Of a stretch of DNA of 56,614 nt, positions 9,535 through 18,938 are shown piece by piece. This DNA comes from Flavobacteriales bacterium (GTDB taxonomy: Bacteria; Bacteroidota; Bacteroidia; Flavobacteriales_E; Vicingaceae). The stretch lies in assembly GCA_002401955.1 (NCBI GenBank), contig NVUQ01000086.1, forward strand, positions 1 to 56,614. The letters run 5' to 3'. The notes under the pieces were generated by a model. It ran no database searches and was not told the DNA's origin. It saw only the letters and a list, made by a program, of their open reading frames with translations. The position numbers and the translations under genes were made by a program. How positions within the stretch are numbered: the stretch's first letter is position 1; the number at the start of each line of letters is the position of its first letter.

Positions 9535-10431
9535 ATGCAAATCACCAAAGATAAAATTACAGAGATATTTTATTTGACAGATGAATTTTGTCAAGAATTT
9601 ACAAAAAGTTTTGATTCTCATTTAATTGGGAATAAGTCTAAGAAAACTCCAAAGATGTCAGATAGCGAAGTCATAACTATTCTGACACTTTTTCATTTTA
9701 GAAGTTTTAGAAACCTTAAACATTTTTATCTTTATTATGTTCAGCAGCACCTAGAAAAGGATTTTCCTAATACTGTTTCTTATAACCGATTTGTCGAGCT
9801 TACTCATAGAGTTTGCATGCCAATGACTCTCTTTTAAAAAACATGTTGTTTAGGTGAATCTACAGGTATTTCCTTTGTAGATTCTACTCCTGTTAGGGTT
9901 TGTAAAAACAAACGTATTTATAGACATAAAGTATTCAAAAACATTGCTACTACTGGAAAATCAACAATGTGCTGGTTTTATGGATTTAAGCTTCATCTAA
10001 TTATTAATGATAAAGGAGAGGTGTTAAATTTTGTTATTACCCAAGCTAATGTTGACGATAGGGAGCCTTTGAAAAACCCGAAGTTTGTAAATAAAATTAA
10101 AGGAAAGATTTATGCAGACATAGGTTATATTGGTCGAAAATTAACAGAATTATTATTTATTGATGGACTACACTTGATTACTTCTATCAGAAATAATATG
10201 AAAAATGTATTAATGGAACTTAAAGATAAGATCTTACTCAGAAAAAGATCTGTGATTGAAACAGTTAATGATGAACTGAAAAATATGTGCTAAATTGAAC
10301 ATTCTAGACATCGTTCTTTTAACGGTTTTATTGCCAATACTATTGCTGCTCTTATTGCTTATTCCTTCTTTCCGAAAAAACCGTCAATAAAATTCGAAGA
10401 AGTAATCTCTAACCAAGTTGCCTTATTTTAG
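9535..10431 (+). pseudogene. IS982-family DDE transposase, two nonsense mutations
   Basis: A single continuous frame of 298 sense-length codons runs from the ATG at 9535 to a TAG at 10429-10431, with no frameshift. It is broken by TAA at 9835-9837 (after MTLF) and TAA at 10291-10293 (between DELKNMC and IEHSRHRS). IS982 relatives have a leucine and a glutamine here, so single base changes (TTA to TAA and CAA to TAA) explain both. DDE elements are visible: VDSTPVRVC, ANVDDREP, the DIGYIG region and the conserved C-terminal RSVIETVNDELKN and RHRS motifs. The two open pieces, 9535-9837 and 9967-10293, should not be read as separate genes. The rest of the frame is intact, so inactivation looks recent. 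Confidence 0.92.
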
Positions 10432-10447
10432 AATCGAACTCAGGTTT
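10428..10447 (-). repeat. Right terminal inverted repeat of the IS982-like element
   Basis: On the minus strand this reads AAACCTGAGTTCGATTCTAA, matching the left end at 19 of 20 positions. It overlaps the last bases of the transposase frame. Confidence 0.85.
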
Positions 10448-10599
10448 CAAAATAATTCACGTCATACACTACCTAAACCACTTTAATTTTAACATTTTTT
10501 TTATCTCAAGCATAATTATATATGTAGAATTTCGAACTATAAATAGTATTTTTACTCTCTACAATTTTAGATTAAAAAAATTTTAAAAATTGCACTCAC

Positions 10600-11202
10600 A
10601 TGAAATTAAATGACATTCAAGATATGAAACGCATCGATTTCGATAATATCGACCATACTATGGAAGATTTATTGTATCATTTGGCACGCTATAAATTTGT
10701 TGGAAGGCAATTAAATAAAAAATGGGATGTATTAGAAGTTGGTTGCGGAACTGGATATGGAGCAAATTTTCTTGCTCAATTTTGTAAGTCGATAAACGCA
10801 TGTGAACTAGATGAAAACTTATTAGAAAAAGCAAAAAATAAATTTAACCAAAAAGATAATCTAACTTACTCATATAATCCAACACTTAAATCTTATGATG
10901 TAGTGGTCTCATTAGAGGTTATTGAACATATGACCAAAGAGCATGGTGAAGCATTATTAGATTTTATCTTATCGAATCTTAAAAGCAATGGACTTGCTTT
11001 TATTTCAACACCTAGAAGAATTGATAACCCATCTGAAAACAGAAAAAAATATCATATTCATGAATACACTTATCAAGAATTTAAAGATAGTTTAGAAGAA
11101 AAATTTGATAAAGTTTTAATATTTTCTCAGAATGATGAAATAATATCTACTCAGAACTATAATAGTGCATGGAACTATATTGCCATTTGCTATAAAAGAT
11201 AA
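10600..11202 (+). CDS. Class I SAM-dependent methyltransferase
   Basis: This 200-aa Rossmann-fold methyltransferase has motif I VLEVGCGTGYG at about residues 44-54, an acidic residue ending beta-2 (ACELDENL) and the post-II region VVSLEVIEHM typical of small-molecule and lipid or sugar methyltransferases. It is the first gene of a five-gene plus-strand operon (27 bp before the next gene), so methylation of a sugar or of the sugar carrier is likely. The exact acceptor cannot be deduced. The start follows an AT-rich leader at the right edge of the IS insertion; the 152 bp between IS end and ATG must hold the operon promoter unless the IS supplies it. Confidence 0.85.
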   Translation: MKLNDIQDMKRIDFDNIDHTMEDLLYHLARYKFVGRQLNKKWDVLEVGCGTGYGANFLAQFCKSINACELDENLLEKAKNKFNQKDNLTYSYNPTLKSYDVVVSLEVIEHMTKEHGEALLDFILSNLKSNGLAFISTPRRIDNPSENRKKYHIHEYTYQEFKDSLEEKFDKVLIFSQNDEIISTQNYNSAWNYIAICYKR

Positions 11203-11229
11203 ATCTTAATTTACTACTAAACACAATTT

Positions 11230-12120
11230 ATGAACGCTTTAATTACCGGTGGACTTGGATTTATTGGATCTAATTTAGTTGATTTCTTAGTTTCAAAAAA
11301 ATGGGACATAACAGTTATTGATAATTTATCCACTGGAAGTTTAGATTATAAAAATTTAGAAGCTGAGTATTGGATAAAAAATGTTGATGAGTTAACTTTT
11401 GAAGATATTCAAGACTTTGAATATGTTTTTCACTTAGCTGCTCTCCCTAGAATTCAACCCTCATTTGATGAACCAATAGAACATGAAGATGCTAATGTTA
11501 TAATAACTATAAAACTTTTAGAATTGTTAAAACAATCTAAAAAATTAAAAAAACTAGTATATTCTGCAAGCTCTGCATGCTATGGTACTCCTAAAAACTA
11601 CCCTACACCAGAATCTGAACAAATACAAATCCTTTCCCCTTATGCCCTTCAGAAATATTCTTCTGAACAATACTGCTTAATCTTAGGTGAAAGGTTTAAT
11701 ATTCCTGTAATAACTTTAAGGTACTTTAATGCTTACGGCCCAAGATCTTTCAACCCTAATAATACACAAAATGCATATTCTTCAGTTATAGGTGTTTTTA
11801 ATGCCCAAAAAAATAACAATACCCAATTAACAATTACTGGAGATGGTAGTCAAAAAAGAGATTTTGTTCATGCTAAGGATATTGCAAATGCAAATTATCT
11901 TGCATCAATTAGCCCTATAACTGGAGAATCATATAACGTTGGATATGGTACCTGCTATTCAATTATTGAAATAGCAAAAATGTTTAATACGGATTACACT
12001 TTTATTCCTCAACGTAAAGGTGAAGCAATGATAACTTATGCTAATATTGATAAAATAAAAAAGGATCTTGGTTGGGTTCCTCAAATATCTATTGAGGAAG
12101 GCATATCAACACTTTCCTAA
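11230..12120 (+). CDS. NAD-dependent nucleotide-sugar epimerase/dehydratase (extended SDR)
   Basis: This 296-aa extended short-chain dehydrogenase has a nucleotide-binding GGLGFIG near the N-terminus (Gly7/10/13), a catalytic Ser region SASSACYG, the YxxxK pair Tyr138/Lys142 in PYALQK, and the GDGSQKRDFVHAKD motif common in UDP-glucose or UDP-GlcNAc 4-epimerases. Relatives interconvert or dehydrate nucleotide sugars. It is slightly shorter than GalE (about 338) because the C-terminal substrate domain is compact. It lies between a methyltransferase and a glycosyltransferase in a tight operon (11 bp to the next gene). With heptose-type genes downstream it could modify an NDP-heptose, but a UDP-hexose epimerase role is equally open. 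Confidence 0.85.
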   Translation: MNALITGGLGFIGSNLVDFLVSKKWDITVIDNLSTGSLDYKNLEAEYWIKNVDELTFEDIQDFEYVFHLAALPRIQPSFDEPIEHEDANVIITIKLLELLKQSKKLKKLVYSASSACYGTPKNYPTPESEQIQILSPYALQKYSSEQYCLILGERFNIPVITLRYFNAYGPRSFNPNNTQNAYSSVIGVFNAQKNNNTQLTITGDGSQKRDFVHAKDIANANYLASISPITGESYNVGYGTCYSIIEIAKMFNTDYTFIPQRKGEAMITYANIDKIKKDLGWVPQISIEEGISTLS

Positions 12121-12131
12121 ATCAATAAATT

Positions 12132-13367
12132 ATGCCTAATCTTCTGAATATGTCAAGGTTTTTAACCAACGTTTTAGTTGCTTTTCAGAATGAATGTATA
12201 AATATTTTTGACTTCATAAAGTATTTATTTATTCAAGATAAATCTCTTAAGCTAAACACAAACAAAAAGTTTATTTTAATAGCAGGAAGAGCCCCTAATT
12301 ACAGAGTAATAAAATATGCAAACCTTTTAGCTAGCGATAGTAAAAATCTAATTTATCTATGCGCTCAAGATTTAAATCTTCTTAAACAAACTAAAGTTTC
12401 CGATAACATAAAGCTAATAAAGTATAGAAGTATTTCACATCTTGAGAACATGGTAAAACATTGTAATGCTAAAGTTACTATAGCTTTTTGTTCAAGAACA
12501 CGAGACGCTGCTAGTGTTTTAAAACGATCTAAAAGTTTTAGGTTATTAGATATATATGATTGTAGAACAAATTGTTTTGGAGAAAACCCACCACTATTAT
12601 GGCTAAAAAGTGAAGTTAAATTTGAAAAATATAATTTAGAAAATGCAGATGGAATAATCGCTAGAAACTTAGAATCAAAAGATGTTTCAAGGAGGTTTTC
12701 ATTTAAGTTTCCGTCAAAAAACATTCTGTTCCTAGATTATTGTGATACTGAAAATTTTCAGCCACCCTCAAAAAATAGTTTAACCAATGAAAAAGATATT
12801 AGTCTGGTATATTCTGGTGGAATTTTTGGACCAAGTTCGTTAAAATCAAGTTGGGGTATAATAGATTTTGATATCCTCATAAAGTCGTTACCTCAATCTC
12901 AATTAAATTTACATTTATATCCTTTTCCTAACGAACCTATTTCATACTATTCAGAATTATTAGAAATGGAAAAAACTAATCCTTATTTAACAATTTATCC
13001 ATCAGTTTCTAATTTTAAGTTAGCAAGTGAGATTGGTAAATATCATTTTGGTATCTTGCCTAACTTTAAGGTTGATGATTATCCTATACTAGATTTCAAA
13101 TTAGATATGTGCACTAGTAATAAATTTTTTAATTATCTTGAAGCTGGTATTCCAATCATAGTTTCAAATGAATTAAAATTTATGTCTTGGATTGTTAAGA
13201 GATATGAAATAGGAATTGTAATTAAAAAAGAAGACCTAAAAAATCTTAGAAATATAATTTTTGAATATGATTACGGACAAATGATAAAAAATGTAATAAC
13301 AGTTCGAGATAAACTTTCGTTTCAACATAACAACCATCGATTATTAACTTTTTTAAACAAACTTTAA
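12132..13367 (+). CDS. Putative GT-B glycosyltransferase
   Basis: This 411-aa protein has no signal peptide. Its N-terminal half is alpha/beta, and the C-terminal half holds SNKFFNYLEAGIPIIVS, which resembles the nucleotide-sugar-binding helix of GT4-type GT-B enzymes (E-x7-E region), after an IGKYHFGILP strand. It presumably transfers the sugar made by its operon partners onto a growing glycan. The overall similarity I can recognise is weak, so the family number is uncertain. The operon context is tight: 11 bp after the epimerase and 2 bp before the nucleotidyltransferase-kinase fusion. The donor may be the nucleotide-activated heptose that the downstream genes appear to make. Confidence 0.65.
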   Translation: MPNLLNMSRFLTNVLVAFQNECINIFDFIKYLFIQDKSLKLNTNKKFILIAGRAPNYRVIKYANLLASDSKNLIYLCAQDLNLLKQTKVSDNIKLIKYRSISHLENMVKHCNAKVTIAFCSRTRDAASVLKRSKSFRLLDIYDCRTNCFGENPPLLWLKSEVKFEKYNLENADGIIARNLESKDVSRRFSFKFPSKNILFLDYCDTENFQPPSKNSLTNEKDISLVYSGGIFGPSSLKSSWGIIDFDILIKSLPQSQLNLHLYPFPNEPISYYSELLEMEKTNPYLTIYPSVSNFKLASEIGKYHFGILPNFKVDDYPILDFKLDMCTSNKFFNYLEAGIPIIVSNELKFMSWIVKRYEIGIVIKKEDLKNLRNIIFEYDYGQMIKNVITVRDKLSFQHNNHRLLTFLNKL

Positions 13368-13369
13368 AA

Positions 13370-14887
13370 ATGTCTTCAAAAATTTATTCTCTCTCCGATT
13401 TAGAAGCTATAACAGCTTCGCATAAATCTCAAAATAAAACAATAGCCCATTGTCATGGATGCTTTGATTTATTACACTTAGGACATATTAGACACTTTGA
13501 GTCTGCTAAAAAGACCGCAGATATTTTAATCGTAACATTAACAAAGGATAAGTTTATAAATAAAGGCCCTGGCCGACCTGTATTTAATGAAAATCAACGA
13601 GCTGAAGCGATTGCAGCTCTTCAATATGTAGATTATGTAGCCATAAATAATTGGGCTACTGCAGAAGAAACAATTAAAATATTAAAGCCCAACCTTTACA
13701 TAAAAGGTCCTGATTACAAAGATCAAACCAATGATTTAACTGATAATATTGGTATTGAGGAAAATGCTGTATTATCAGTTGGAGGAAAAATTCATATTAC
13801 CGAAGATGAATCATTTTCTTCTTCAAAACTAATTAACACACACTTTAGTCCACTTGATGAAAACATTCAAAGCTATTTATCTGATTTTAAAACAAGACAT
13901 AATATTGACGATGTATTAAAGGTTCTTGATAAAATGAAAGATCTTAATGTACTCGTCATTGGTGACACAATAATAGATGAATATCATACTTGCACACCCT
14001 TAGGAAAATCTTCTAAATCACCAACAATATCAACTAAATTTGAGACCGAAAACTCCTATGCTGGTGGGATTTTGGCTATTGCTAACCACATACAAGAATA
14101 TACAAACAACGTACATTTAATTACTCTCTTAGGAGAAGAAAACACTCAATTAGAATTAATTAAATCTAAGTTAAATCAATCTATTACTCCTGCTTTTTTC
14201 ACAAGGAAAGATGGCCCTACAGCAACAAAGAGAAGGTATTTAGATAACTATTTAAATTTAAAGTTGTTTGAAGTTACATTTATGAATGATAGACACATTG
14301 ATAAAAGTCTAGAAAATGAAATTATAAATCACTTCAACTCTGTATATGCTAACTATGACTTAATTGTATTAGCTGACTTTGGGCATGGGTTTATTACTCC
14401 AAATATTATTCAAGCCCTTGAAAAGTCGAATAAATACTTATCAATTAATGCTCAAACAAATTCTAACAATTTTGGGTACAACTACATTACTAAGTTTCAT
14501 AATGCTGATTACATTTCTATTGACGAAAAAGAGTTACGCCTTCCTTTTGGAGATGCCTACTGCTCACTTGAAACTCTGATTAAAAAGCTTGCTGATATTA
14601 CAAATTGTTATAATATTCAAATAACATTAGGTGCCAAAGGTTCAATTATTTACAAAGACAATAAATTTATAACTATACCTGCTTTTGCTGATTCTATAAA
14701 AGATAGTGTTGGAGCAGGAGATGCTGTACTTTCATTAACATCATTATGTTCCTACCTTAATATACCGTCAGATATAACTGGTTTTATAGGTAACTGTACT
14801 GGATCTTTAGCTGTTAAAATATTGGGTAATGAAAAGCCCGTTTACAAAAAAGATTTAGCAAAATTTATAAGTCATTTTATTAAATAA
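13370..14887 (+). CDS. Bifunctional nucleotidyltransferase / PfkB sugar kinase, HldE-like with reversed domain order
   Basis: This 505-aa fusion has two domains. Residues 1 to about 160 are a cytidylyltransferase-like domain with HLGH at 36-39 (the HxGH motif), a GPGRPV loop and an IKGPDYK strand, most like the RfaE2/HldE-C domain. Residues about 180-505 are a PfkB/ribokinase domain with an N-terminal VIGDTIIDEY and the C-terminal anion hole plus base DSVGAGD (GAGD at 448-451). In Escherichia coli HldE the kinase comes first; here the order is swapped. The inferred reactions are phosphorylation of a heptose 7-phosphate at C1 and nucleotidylation of a sugar 1-phosphate. The next gene, a GmhA-like isomerase only 2 bp away, supports heptose chemistry. 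The identity of the nucleotide (ADP, CDP or GDP) cannot be read from sequence. Confidence 0.85.
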   Translation: MSSKIYSLSDLEAITASHKSQNKTIAHCHGCFDLLHLGHIRHFESAKKTADILIVTLTKDKFINKGPGRPVFNENQRAEAIAALQYVDYVAINNWATAEETIKILKPNLYIKGPDYKDQTNDLTDNIGIEENAVLSVGGKIHITEDESFSSSKLINTHFSPLDENIQSYLSDFKTRHNIDDVLKVLDKMKDLNVLVIGDTIIDEYHTCTPLGKSSKSPTISTKFETENSYAGGILAIANHIQEYTNNVHLITLLGEENTQLELIKSKLNQSITPAFFTRKDGPTATKRRYLDNYLNLKLFEVTFMNDRHIDKSLENEIINHFNSVYANYDLIVLADFGHGFITPNIIQALEKSNKYLSINAQTNSNNFGYNYITKFHNADYISIDEKELRLPFGDAYCSLETLIKKLADITNCYNIQITLGAKGSIIYKDNKFITIPAFADSIKDSVGAGDAVLSLTSLCSYLNIPSDITGFIGNCTGSLAVKILGNEKPVYKKDLAKFISHFIK

Positions 14888-14889
14888 TC

Positions 14890-15495
14890 ATGAAAGGTTT
14901 TAACCAAAAATATTTATCTGAAGCTATTAGATGCATTGAATCATTTAAAGCATTTGAAAGGAATAGTGAAATCAACTATAACGATGCTATTACTAAAGTT
15001 GCTACCACTATTAAAGATTTAGAAAATAATAATAACTCCATGTACTTTATTGGTAATGGTGGAAGTGCTAGTATTGCAAGTCATTTAGCTTTAGATTTTT
15101 GGAAAAATGCAAACGTTAAAGCTGCTGCATTTAATGACTCTTCCTCTCTAACTGCTTTAGGTAATGATATAGGGTATGATTATGTTTTTTCAAAACCTAT
15201 AGAAATGTTTGCTAATAATGGTGACATGCTCATTGCTATAAGTAGTTCTGGAAATTCACAAAACATATTAAATGCAGTTAGCTCAGCCAGGAAAAAAGGA
15301 TGTAAAATAGTTACTTTATCTGGGTTTTCTGAAGAGAATAAATTAAAAAAATTAGGTGATATTAACTTTCACGTTCCTTCATTTTCATACGGAATGGCAG
15401 AAGTTTTTCATACTTTAATAATCCACCAAATATTAGATTATAAATTACATGAGTTTGAAAAAGTTGACATTTTTAATATGAATAGTAAGGCTTAA
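14890..15495 (+). CDS. SIS-domain phosphoheptose isomerase (GmhA-like)
   Basis: This 201-aa single SIS domain has the phosphosugar loop IGNGGSASIASHLALDFW and a second serine loop AISSSGNSQNI, as in GmhA/DiaA proteins. GmhA converts sedoheptulose 7-phosphate to D-glycero-D-manno-heptose 7-phosphate in the cytoplasm. Length (190-200) is normal. It ends the five-gene operon, starting 2 bp after the kinase fusion stop. No GmhB-type phosphatase is recognised anywhere in this window, so that step, if used, must be encoded elsewhere. A DiaA-like regulatory role is less likely given the neighbours. Confidence 0.85.
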   Translation: MKGFNQKYLSEAIRCIESFKAFERNSEINYNDAITKVATTIKDLENNNNSMYFIGNGGSASIASHLALDFWKNANVKAAAFNDSSSLTALGNDIGYDYVFSKPIEMFANNGDMLIAISSSGNSQNILNAVSSARKKGCKIVTLSGFSEENKLKKLGDINFHVPSFSYGMAEVFHTLIIHQILDYKLHEFEKVDIFNMNSKA

Positions 15496-15558
15496 AATTA
15501 TTTCCTTCGGATAATAATCCGACATAAAAACTTCATTCTTTTTCAGTTATTTTAATAT

Positions 15559-16476
15559 TCATTCAGTTTTGTTTCCATACAACTCTTTTTTAATTGCTGA
15601 AGATAAAATTTGACTTCCCTTAGAGTTTAAATGCACGAAGTCACAAAAATTCTCAACCTTAGCTAAACTTATAGTGAAACGATTATTATTAAAGTCAAAA
15701 AGTGGAATATTTCGATCCTTTGAAAAGGATGTTATAAACTTTAGATAATCATTATAAGCCTGATTATCATAATTATACTCCGGAGGAATTACAAAAATGA
15801 GTTTTAAATCAGCATTAGAAATTAGATCAATCAGTGAAATAAAATTTAATCTTTCTTTTTCTGATAATATAAAGTCTTCAGTAAACCTTCTTTTTTTGTT
15901 GAAATCAAAATGATTTTTTCGTTCTACAGAAATATACCCTCGATCATAGTCATCAACTAAATATACCCATGTATTTATGCTCATCATTCTACTTCGATAC
16001 TTTGTTATAGGTATCATATTACTTACTAATAAGTTTTTACTAATTGTTTTCTTATTCCATAGATTCCAGAAAATTTCTTTATTAAAATACTCTGAATCCT
16101 GTTCTATTTTTCTTTGACCTGAGCCACTTACAAATGAATAATCTACACTAACAATAAGATATTCGATAGATTCTATCTTTTTATCAAATATTTCAGTAAA
16201 CCATTCTATATAAAAGTTTGGCCCTGAACCATTAATAGATAAATTTTGGAACATTATTCCTGTAGTATCTAACTTACTTGGTCTTATCCCATGAGTTGCC
16301 TTAGAGTTACCAATAATTAATCCATTATAGTTACATCTCTGGTTTAATGCTTCACGATATTGCATCTGATAATGATAAGGTTCTGGATTATATCGTGATT
16401 GATAGATATTAGTGATAAAGGCTATGCTTATTATAAGCACTAAGAAAACTGTGATATTTCTAACAAACCTTTTCAT
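15559..16476 (-). CDS. Membrane-anchored SGNH-like protein, partner of the MBOAT acyltransferase
   Basis: This 305-aa protein has one N-terminal membrane helix (about residues 8-24) followed by an SGNH-hydrolase-like domain. Block I is GLIIGNSKATHGI with the putative nucleophile Ser58, and the C-terminal block V-like D-x-x-H is in FCDFVHLNSKG. AlgJ/AlgX/DltD-type proteins of this fold work with an MBOAT protein to O-acylate polysaccharides in the periplasm. The gene starts 3 bp after the stop of the MBOAT gene, so the two are an operon. Acetylation is the usual modification, but the acyl group is an inference. Confidence 0.8.
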   Translation of the reverse strand: MKRFVRNITVFLVLIISIAFITNIYQSRYNPEPYHYQMQYREALNQRCNYNGLIIGNSKATHGIRPSKLDTTGIMFQNLSINGSGPNFYIEWFTEIFDKKIESIEYLIVSVDYSFVSGSGQRKIEQDSEYFNKEIFWNLWNKKTISKNLLVSNMIPITKYRSRMMSINTWVYLVDDYDRGYISVERKNHFDFNKKRRFTEDFILSEKERLNFISLIDLISNADLKLIFVIPPEYNYDNQAYNDYLKFITSFSKDRNIPLFDFNNNRFTISLAKVENFCDFVHLNSKGSQILSSAIKKELYGNKTE

Positions 16477-16479
16477 TAT

Positions 16480-17931
16480 CTAAAATTGAAAATAAATAAA
16501 TGCAGTTTCTTCATAAGATCCTGCGTAAAATATAATTACGACCAAGATTATATATATAGTCCATCTAAGAATTCTATTTCTCAGGTTTTGCATGTTCTGA
16601 ATAGCGAACTCTGTTTCTCTACCAAACCATTCAACTATAACAAATGCTATGATTAGTAGAATAGTTGGTATTGCAGATGTGCTATTCGAAAAAGAAGGAA
16701 TACTAAAAATACTCTTTGAAAAGATGCTAGATATTATTTGAAATGCATGATTTAAATCCTCTGCCCTAAAAAATATCCATGCAAAAACGGTTAACCCAAA
16801 CGTAACGAACATTAAAAACAGATCTTTTAAAGTGGGGAAATATTTTCCTTTTGCTACAATATCAATATGATTACGATTTTTTTTAGTCAGCAAAAGAGGT
16901 ATGAAATAAATTGCATTTAAAGCCCCCCAAATAACGAAAGTCCAATTTGCACCATGCCAAAAACCACTCACAATAAAAATTACAAATGTGTTTCTCATTT
17001 TTATTAAAATACCTCCACGACTACCACCTAAAGGAATATAAAGATAATCTCTGAACCATGTAGATAGAGAAATATGCCATCGCCTCCAAAACTCAGCAAT
17101 ATCTCTTGAAAAATATGGAAAATTGAAGTTACGCTTTAAATCAAAACCAAAAAGTCGGGAAGTCCCAATTGCAATATCTGAGTAACCTGAAAAATCCCCA
17201 TAAATTTGAAATGTGAAAAATAACGCTCCTAAAACCAAAGTACTACCTGAATAATCTGATGAATTATTGAAAATCAAATTTGCGTATTCTGCACAATTAT
17301 CTGCAATAACAATTTTTTTAACCAAGCCCCAAAGTATTTGGCGCATTCCATCAACTGCTTTAGAATAATCAAATGTTCGTTTTTTATAAAATTGGGGAAG
17401 TAAATTTGTAGCTCTTTCAATTGGACCTGCAACTAGCTGTGGAAAAAAGCTTACAAATGCTGTAAACGAAATAAAATTATTTGCTGGCTGTAGATTTCGT
17501 TTATATACATCAATTGTGTAGCTAAGTGTTTGAAAAGTGTAAAAGCTTATTCCTACAGGAAGAATTATATTAAGTGAATTAGAGTTTATTTTAGAACCAA
17601 AAAAAGAAAAAGCTGTAACAAAATTATCTAGGAAAAAGTTGTAGTATTTAAAGAACCCAAGAAAGCCAATATTAACTAAAATACTTATCCAAAGAAGTAG
17701 CTTCCTCTTACTAAGATTTTCTTGGGTTTTAAGCTTTAAACCTATTGAGTAATCGACTATTGTACTAAAAAGAATTAATGCTAAAAACCTCCAATCCCAC
17801 CAACCGTAAAAGGTATAACTAGCAATAACAATTAGTAAGTTTTGAAGCTTTAAATTTTTATTTGATAAACCCCAATAGAGTATAAAAACTATTGGCAAAA
17901 AAATTGCGAAATCTATTGAATTGAATATCAT
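16480..17931 (-). CDS. MBOAT-family O-acyltransferase (AlgI/DltB type)
   Basis: This 483-aa polytopic protein has about 11 membrane helices. It carries FWRRWHISLSTWFRDYLYIP and the catalytic-histidine segment SGFWHGANWTFV at about residue 320, both hallmarks of AlgI-like MBOAT enzymes. These take an acyl group from a cytoplasmic donor and pass it across the membrane to a periplasmic partner that modifies an exopolysaccharide. The downstream SGNH-like protein is the natural partner. The pair is convergent with the sugar operon, suggesting acylation of the same glycan. Confidence 0.92.
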   Translation of the reverse strand: MIFNSIDFAIFLPIVFILYWGLSNKNLKLQNLLIVIASYTFYGWWDWRFLALILFSTIVDYSIGLKLKTQENLSKRKLLLWISILVNIGFLGFFKYYNFFLDNFVTAFSFFGSKINSNSLNIILPVGISFYTFQTLSYTIDVYKRNLQPANNFISFTAFVSFFPQLVAGPIERATNLLPQFYKKRTFDYSKAVDGMRQILWGLVKKIVIADNCAEYANLIFNNSSDYSGSTLVLGALFFTFQIYGDFSGYSDIAIGTSRLFGFDLKRNFNFPYFSRDIAEFWRRWHISLSTWFRDYLYIPLGGSRGGILIKMRNTFVIFIVSGFWHGANWTFVIWGALNAIYFIPLLLTKKNRNHIDIVAKGKYFPTLKDLFLMFVTFGLTVFAWIFFRAEDLNHAFQIISSIFSKSIFSIPSFSNSTSAIPTILLIIAFVIVEWFGRETEFAIQNMQNLRNRILRWTIYIILVVIIFYAGSYEETAFIYFQF

Positions 17932-18076
17932 TTACAATAGAAAATAATTATTTATTTTTATTATTAAAGTACAATGATAAATTACAAAAAGCACCTTGGT
18001 ATTTAATTACTTTCAAAATTGACACACAATAAAACAAGTTCTTAAACATTAAAACATATTGTTTTCTTACACCATT

Positions 18077-18087
18077 CGTTATACAAC
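18077..18087. repeat. CGTTATACAAC intergenic repeat, copy 1
   Basis: CGTTATACAAC in the gap between the MBOAT and TylF-type genes. Near-identical copies, each extended to a CGTT-ATAC-AACG palindrome, occur at 31957-31968 and (inverted) 49928-49939, all outside genes. Confidence 0.5.
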
Positions 18088-18092
18088 AACCA

Positions 18093-18851
18093 TCAAAAGT
18101 TTTTAATAATAATTCTTCCAGAACTATCTATTCGGTTTAATAACACTTTCTTATCTAAAGAATTAAAGTATTCCATAACCGCTTTTTTACAACCTTCCCA
18201 GTAACCAAAATCATCAATTATTAGTACTCCATTTTTTTCTAATAATGGGTATAAATAATTTAATTCATGTTTTGTTGATTCATACCAATCTGTATCTAAC
18301 CTAAGAAGTGCTAACTTACTTGGAATATATTTAGGAATAGTTTCCTCTACTTTACCTTTAATAAAATGAAGACATTCTTTTTTTATTCCAGTAGAATATA
18401 AATTATTCTCTACATCTTCTATACCTGCATAACACCAATCAGACGAATCTTCTGAAAGCTTCGTCTTTTCAAATTGGTTTATTGCCATGTTTTTCATGAT
18501 GTTTATATCAACTTTAGTTGGTTCTGTCATTCCTTCATAAGTGTCATAAAGAAAAATATTTCGATTGTCTATATTTTTTAATGCCAGATATTTTGCAATT
18601 AACATTGCACTTCCTCCTCTCCATACACCACACTCGACAAAGTCACCTTCAATATTATTTTCTAGAACATATTCTACAGACATGTATAAGGCAAACATTT
18701 TTTCAATTGTAGTCATAGTATATGGCTTACAAAACTCGTATAATTCCATAAACTCTTTATTTTCTATAATATCATCAGATACACCTCCAAATTTAGTCTT
18801 TCTAACCTCATACCCTAAACTCTTTATTATACTTATAAGTATTCTTTTCAT
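18093..18851 (-). CDS. TylF/MycF-family sugar O-methyltransferase
   Basis: This 252-aa protein has the TylF layout: SAM loop EGDFVECGVWRGGSA at about 68-82, then the Mg-binding LDTDWYEST (Asp186/188) and IIDDFGYWEG (Asp213/214). MycF/TylF enzymes O-methylate deoxysugars with Mg; relatives in polysaccharide clusters methylate glycan sugars. The key acidic residues are all present, so activity is expected. It reads in the same direction as the MBOAT operon but is 161 bp from it, and is 87 bp downstream of a second methyltransferase of the same superfamily. The acceptor is unknown. Confidence 0.85.
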   Translation of the reverse strand: MKRILISIIKSLGYEVRKTKFGGVSDDIIENKEFMELYEFCKPYTMTTIEKMFALYMSVEYVLENNIEGDFVECGVWRGGSAMLIAKYLALKNIDNRNIFLYDTYEGMTEPTKVDINIMKNMAINQFEKTKLSEDSSDWCYAGIEDVENNLYSTGIKKECLHFIKGKVEETIPKYIPSKLALLRLDTDWYESTKHELNYLYPLLEKNGVLIIDDFGYWEGCKKAVMEYFNSLDKKVLLNRIDSSGRIIIKNF

Positions 18852-18938
18852 TATCTATTTTATTTATTGTTCCTTGTTACTACTAATTAATTTATTAGAT
18901 AAATACTAGACTATTTTTTAAATAGAAGCCTAATAAAA

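Larger units (their letters stand above)
9405..10447 (+). mobile_element. IS982-family insertion sequence (inactivated), 1,043 bp
   Basis: The element is bounded by 20-bp terminal inverted repeats that match at 19 of 20 positions (9405-9424 and 10428-10447, outer sequence AAACCTGAGTTCGATTCT). It contains one transposase reading frame interrupted by two in-frame stops. Length, repeat length and the transposase sequence fit IS982. The transposase stop codon overlaps the right inverted repeat. I did not find a convincing target-site duplication directly outside the repeats. The element lies in the gap between the flippase and the sugar operon. Confidence 0.9.

Noticed and set aside
9535..10293. 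Two separate transposase genes, 9535-9837 and 9967-10293
   Set aside because: They are one frame with in-frame TAA codons; the stretch between is normal transposase sequence.
9835..10293. Programmed read-through or alternative genetic code at the TAA codons
   Set aside because: Many other genes here end with TAA as a normal stop, and no recoding signals are visible.
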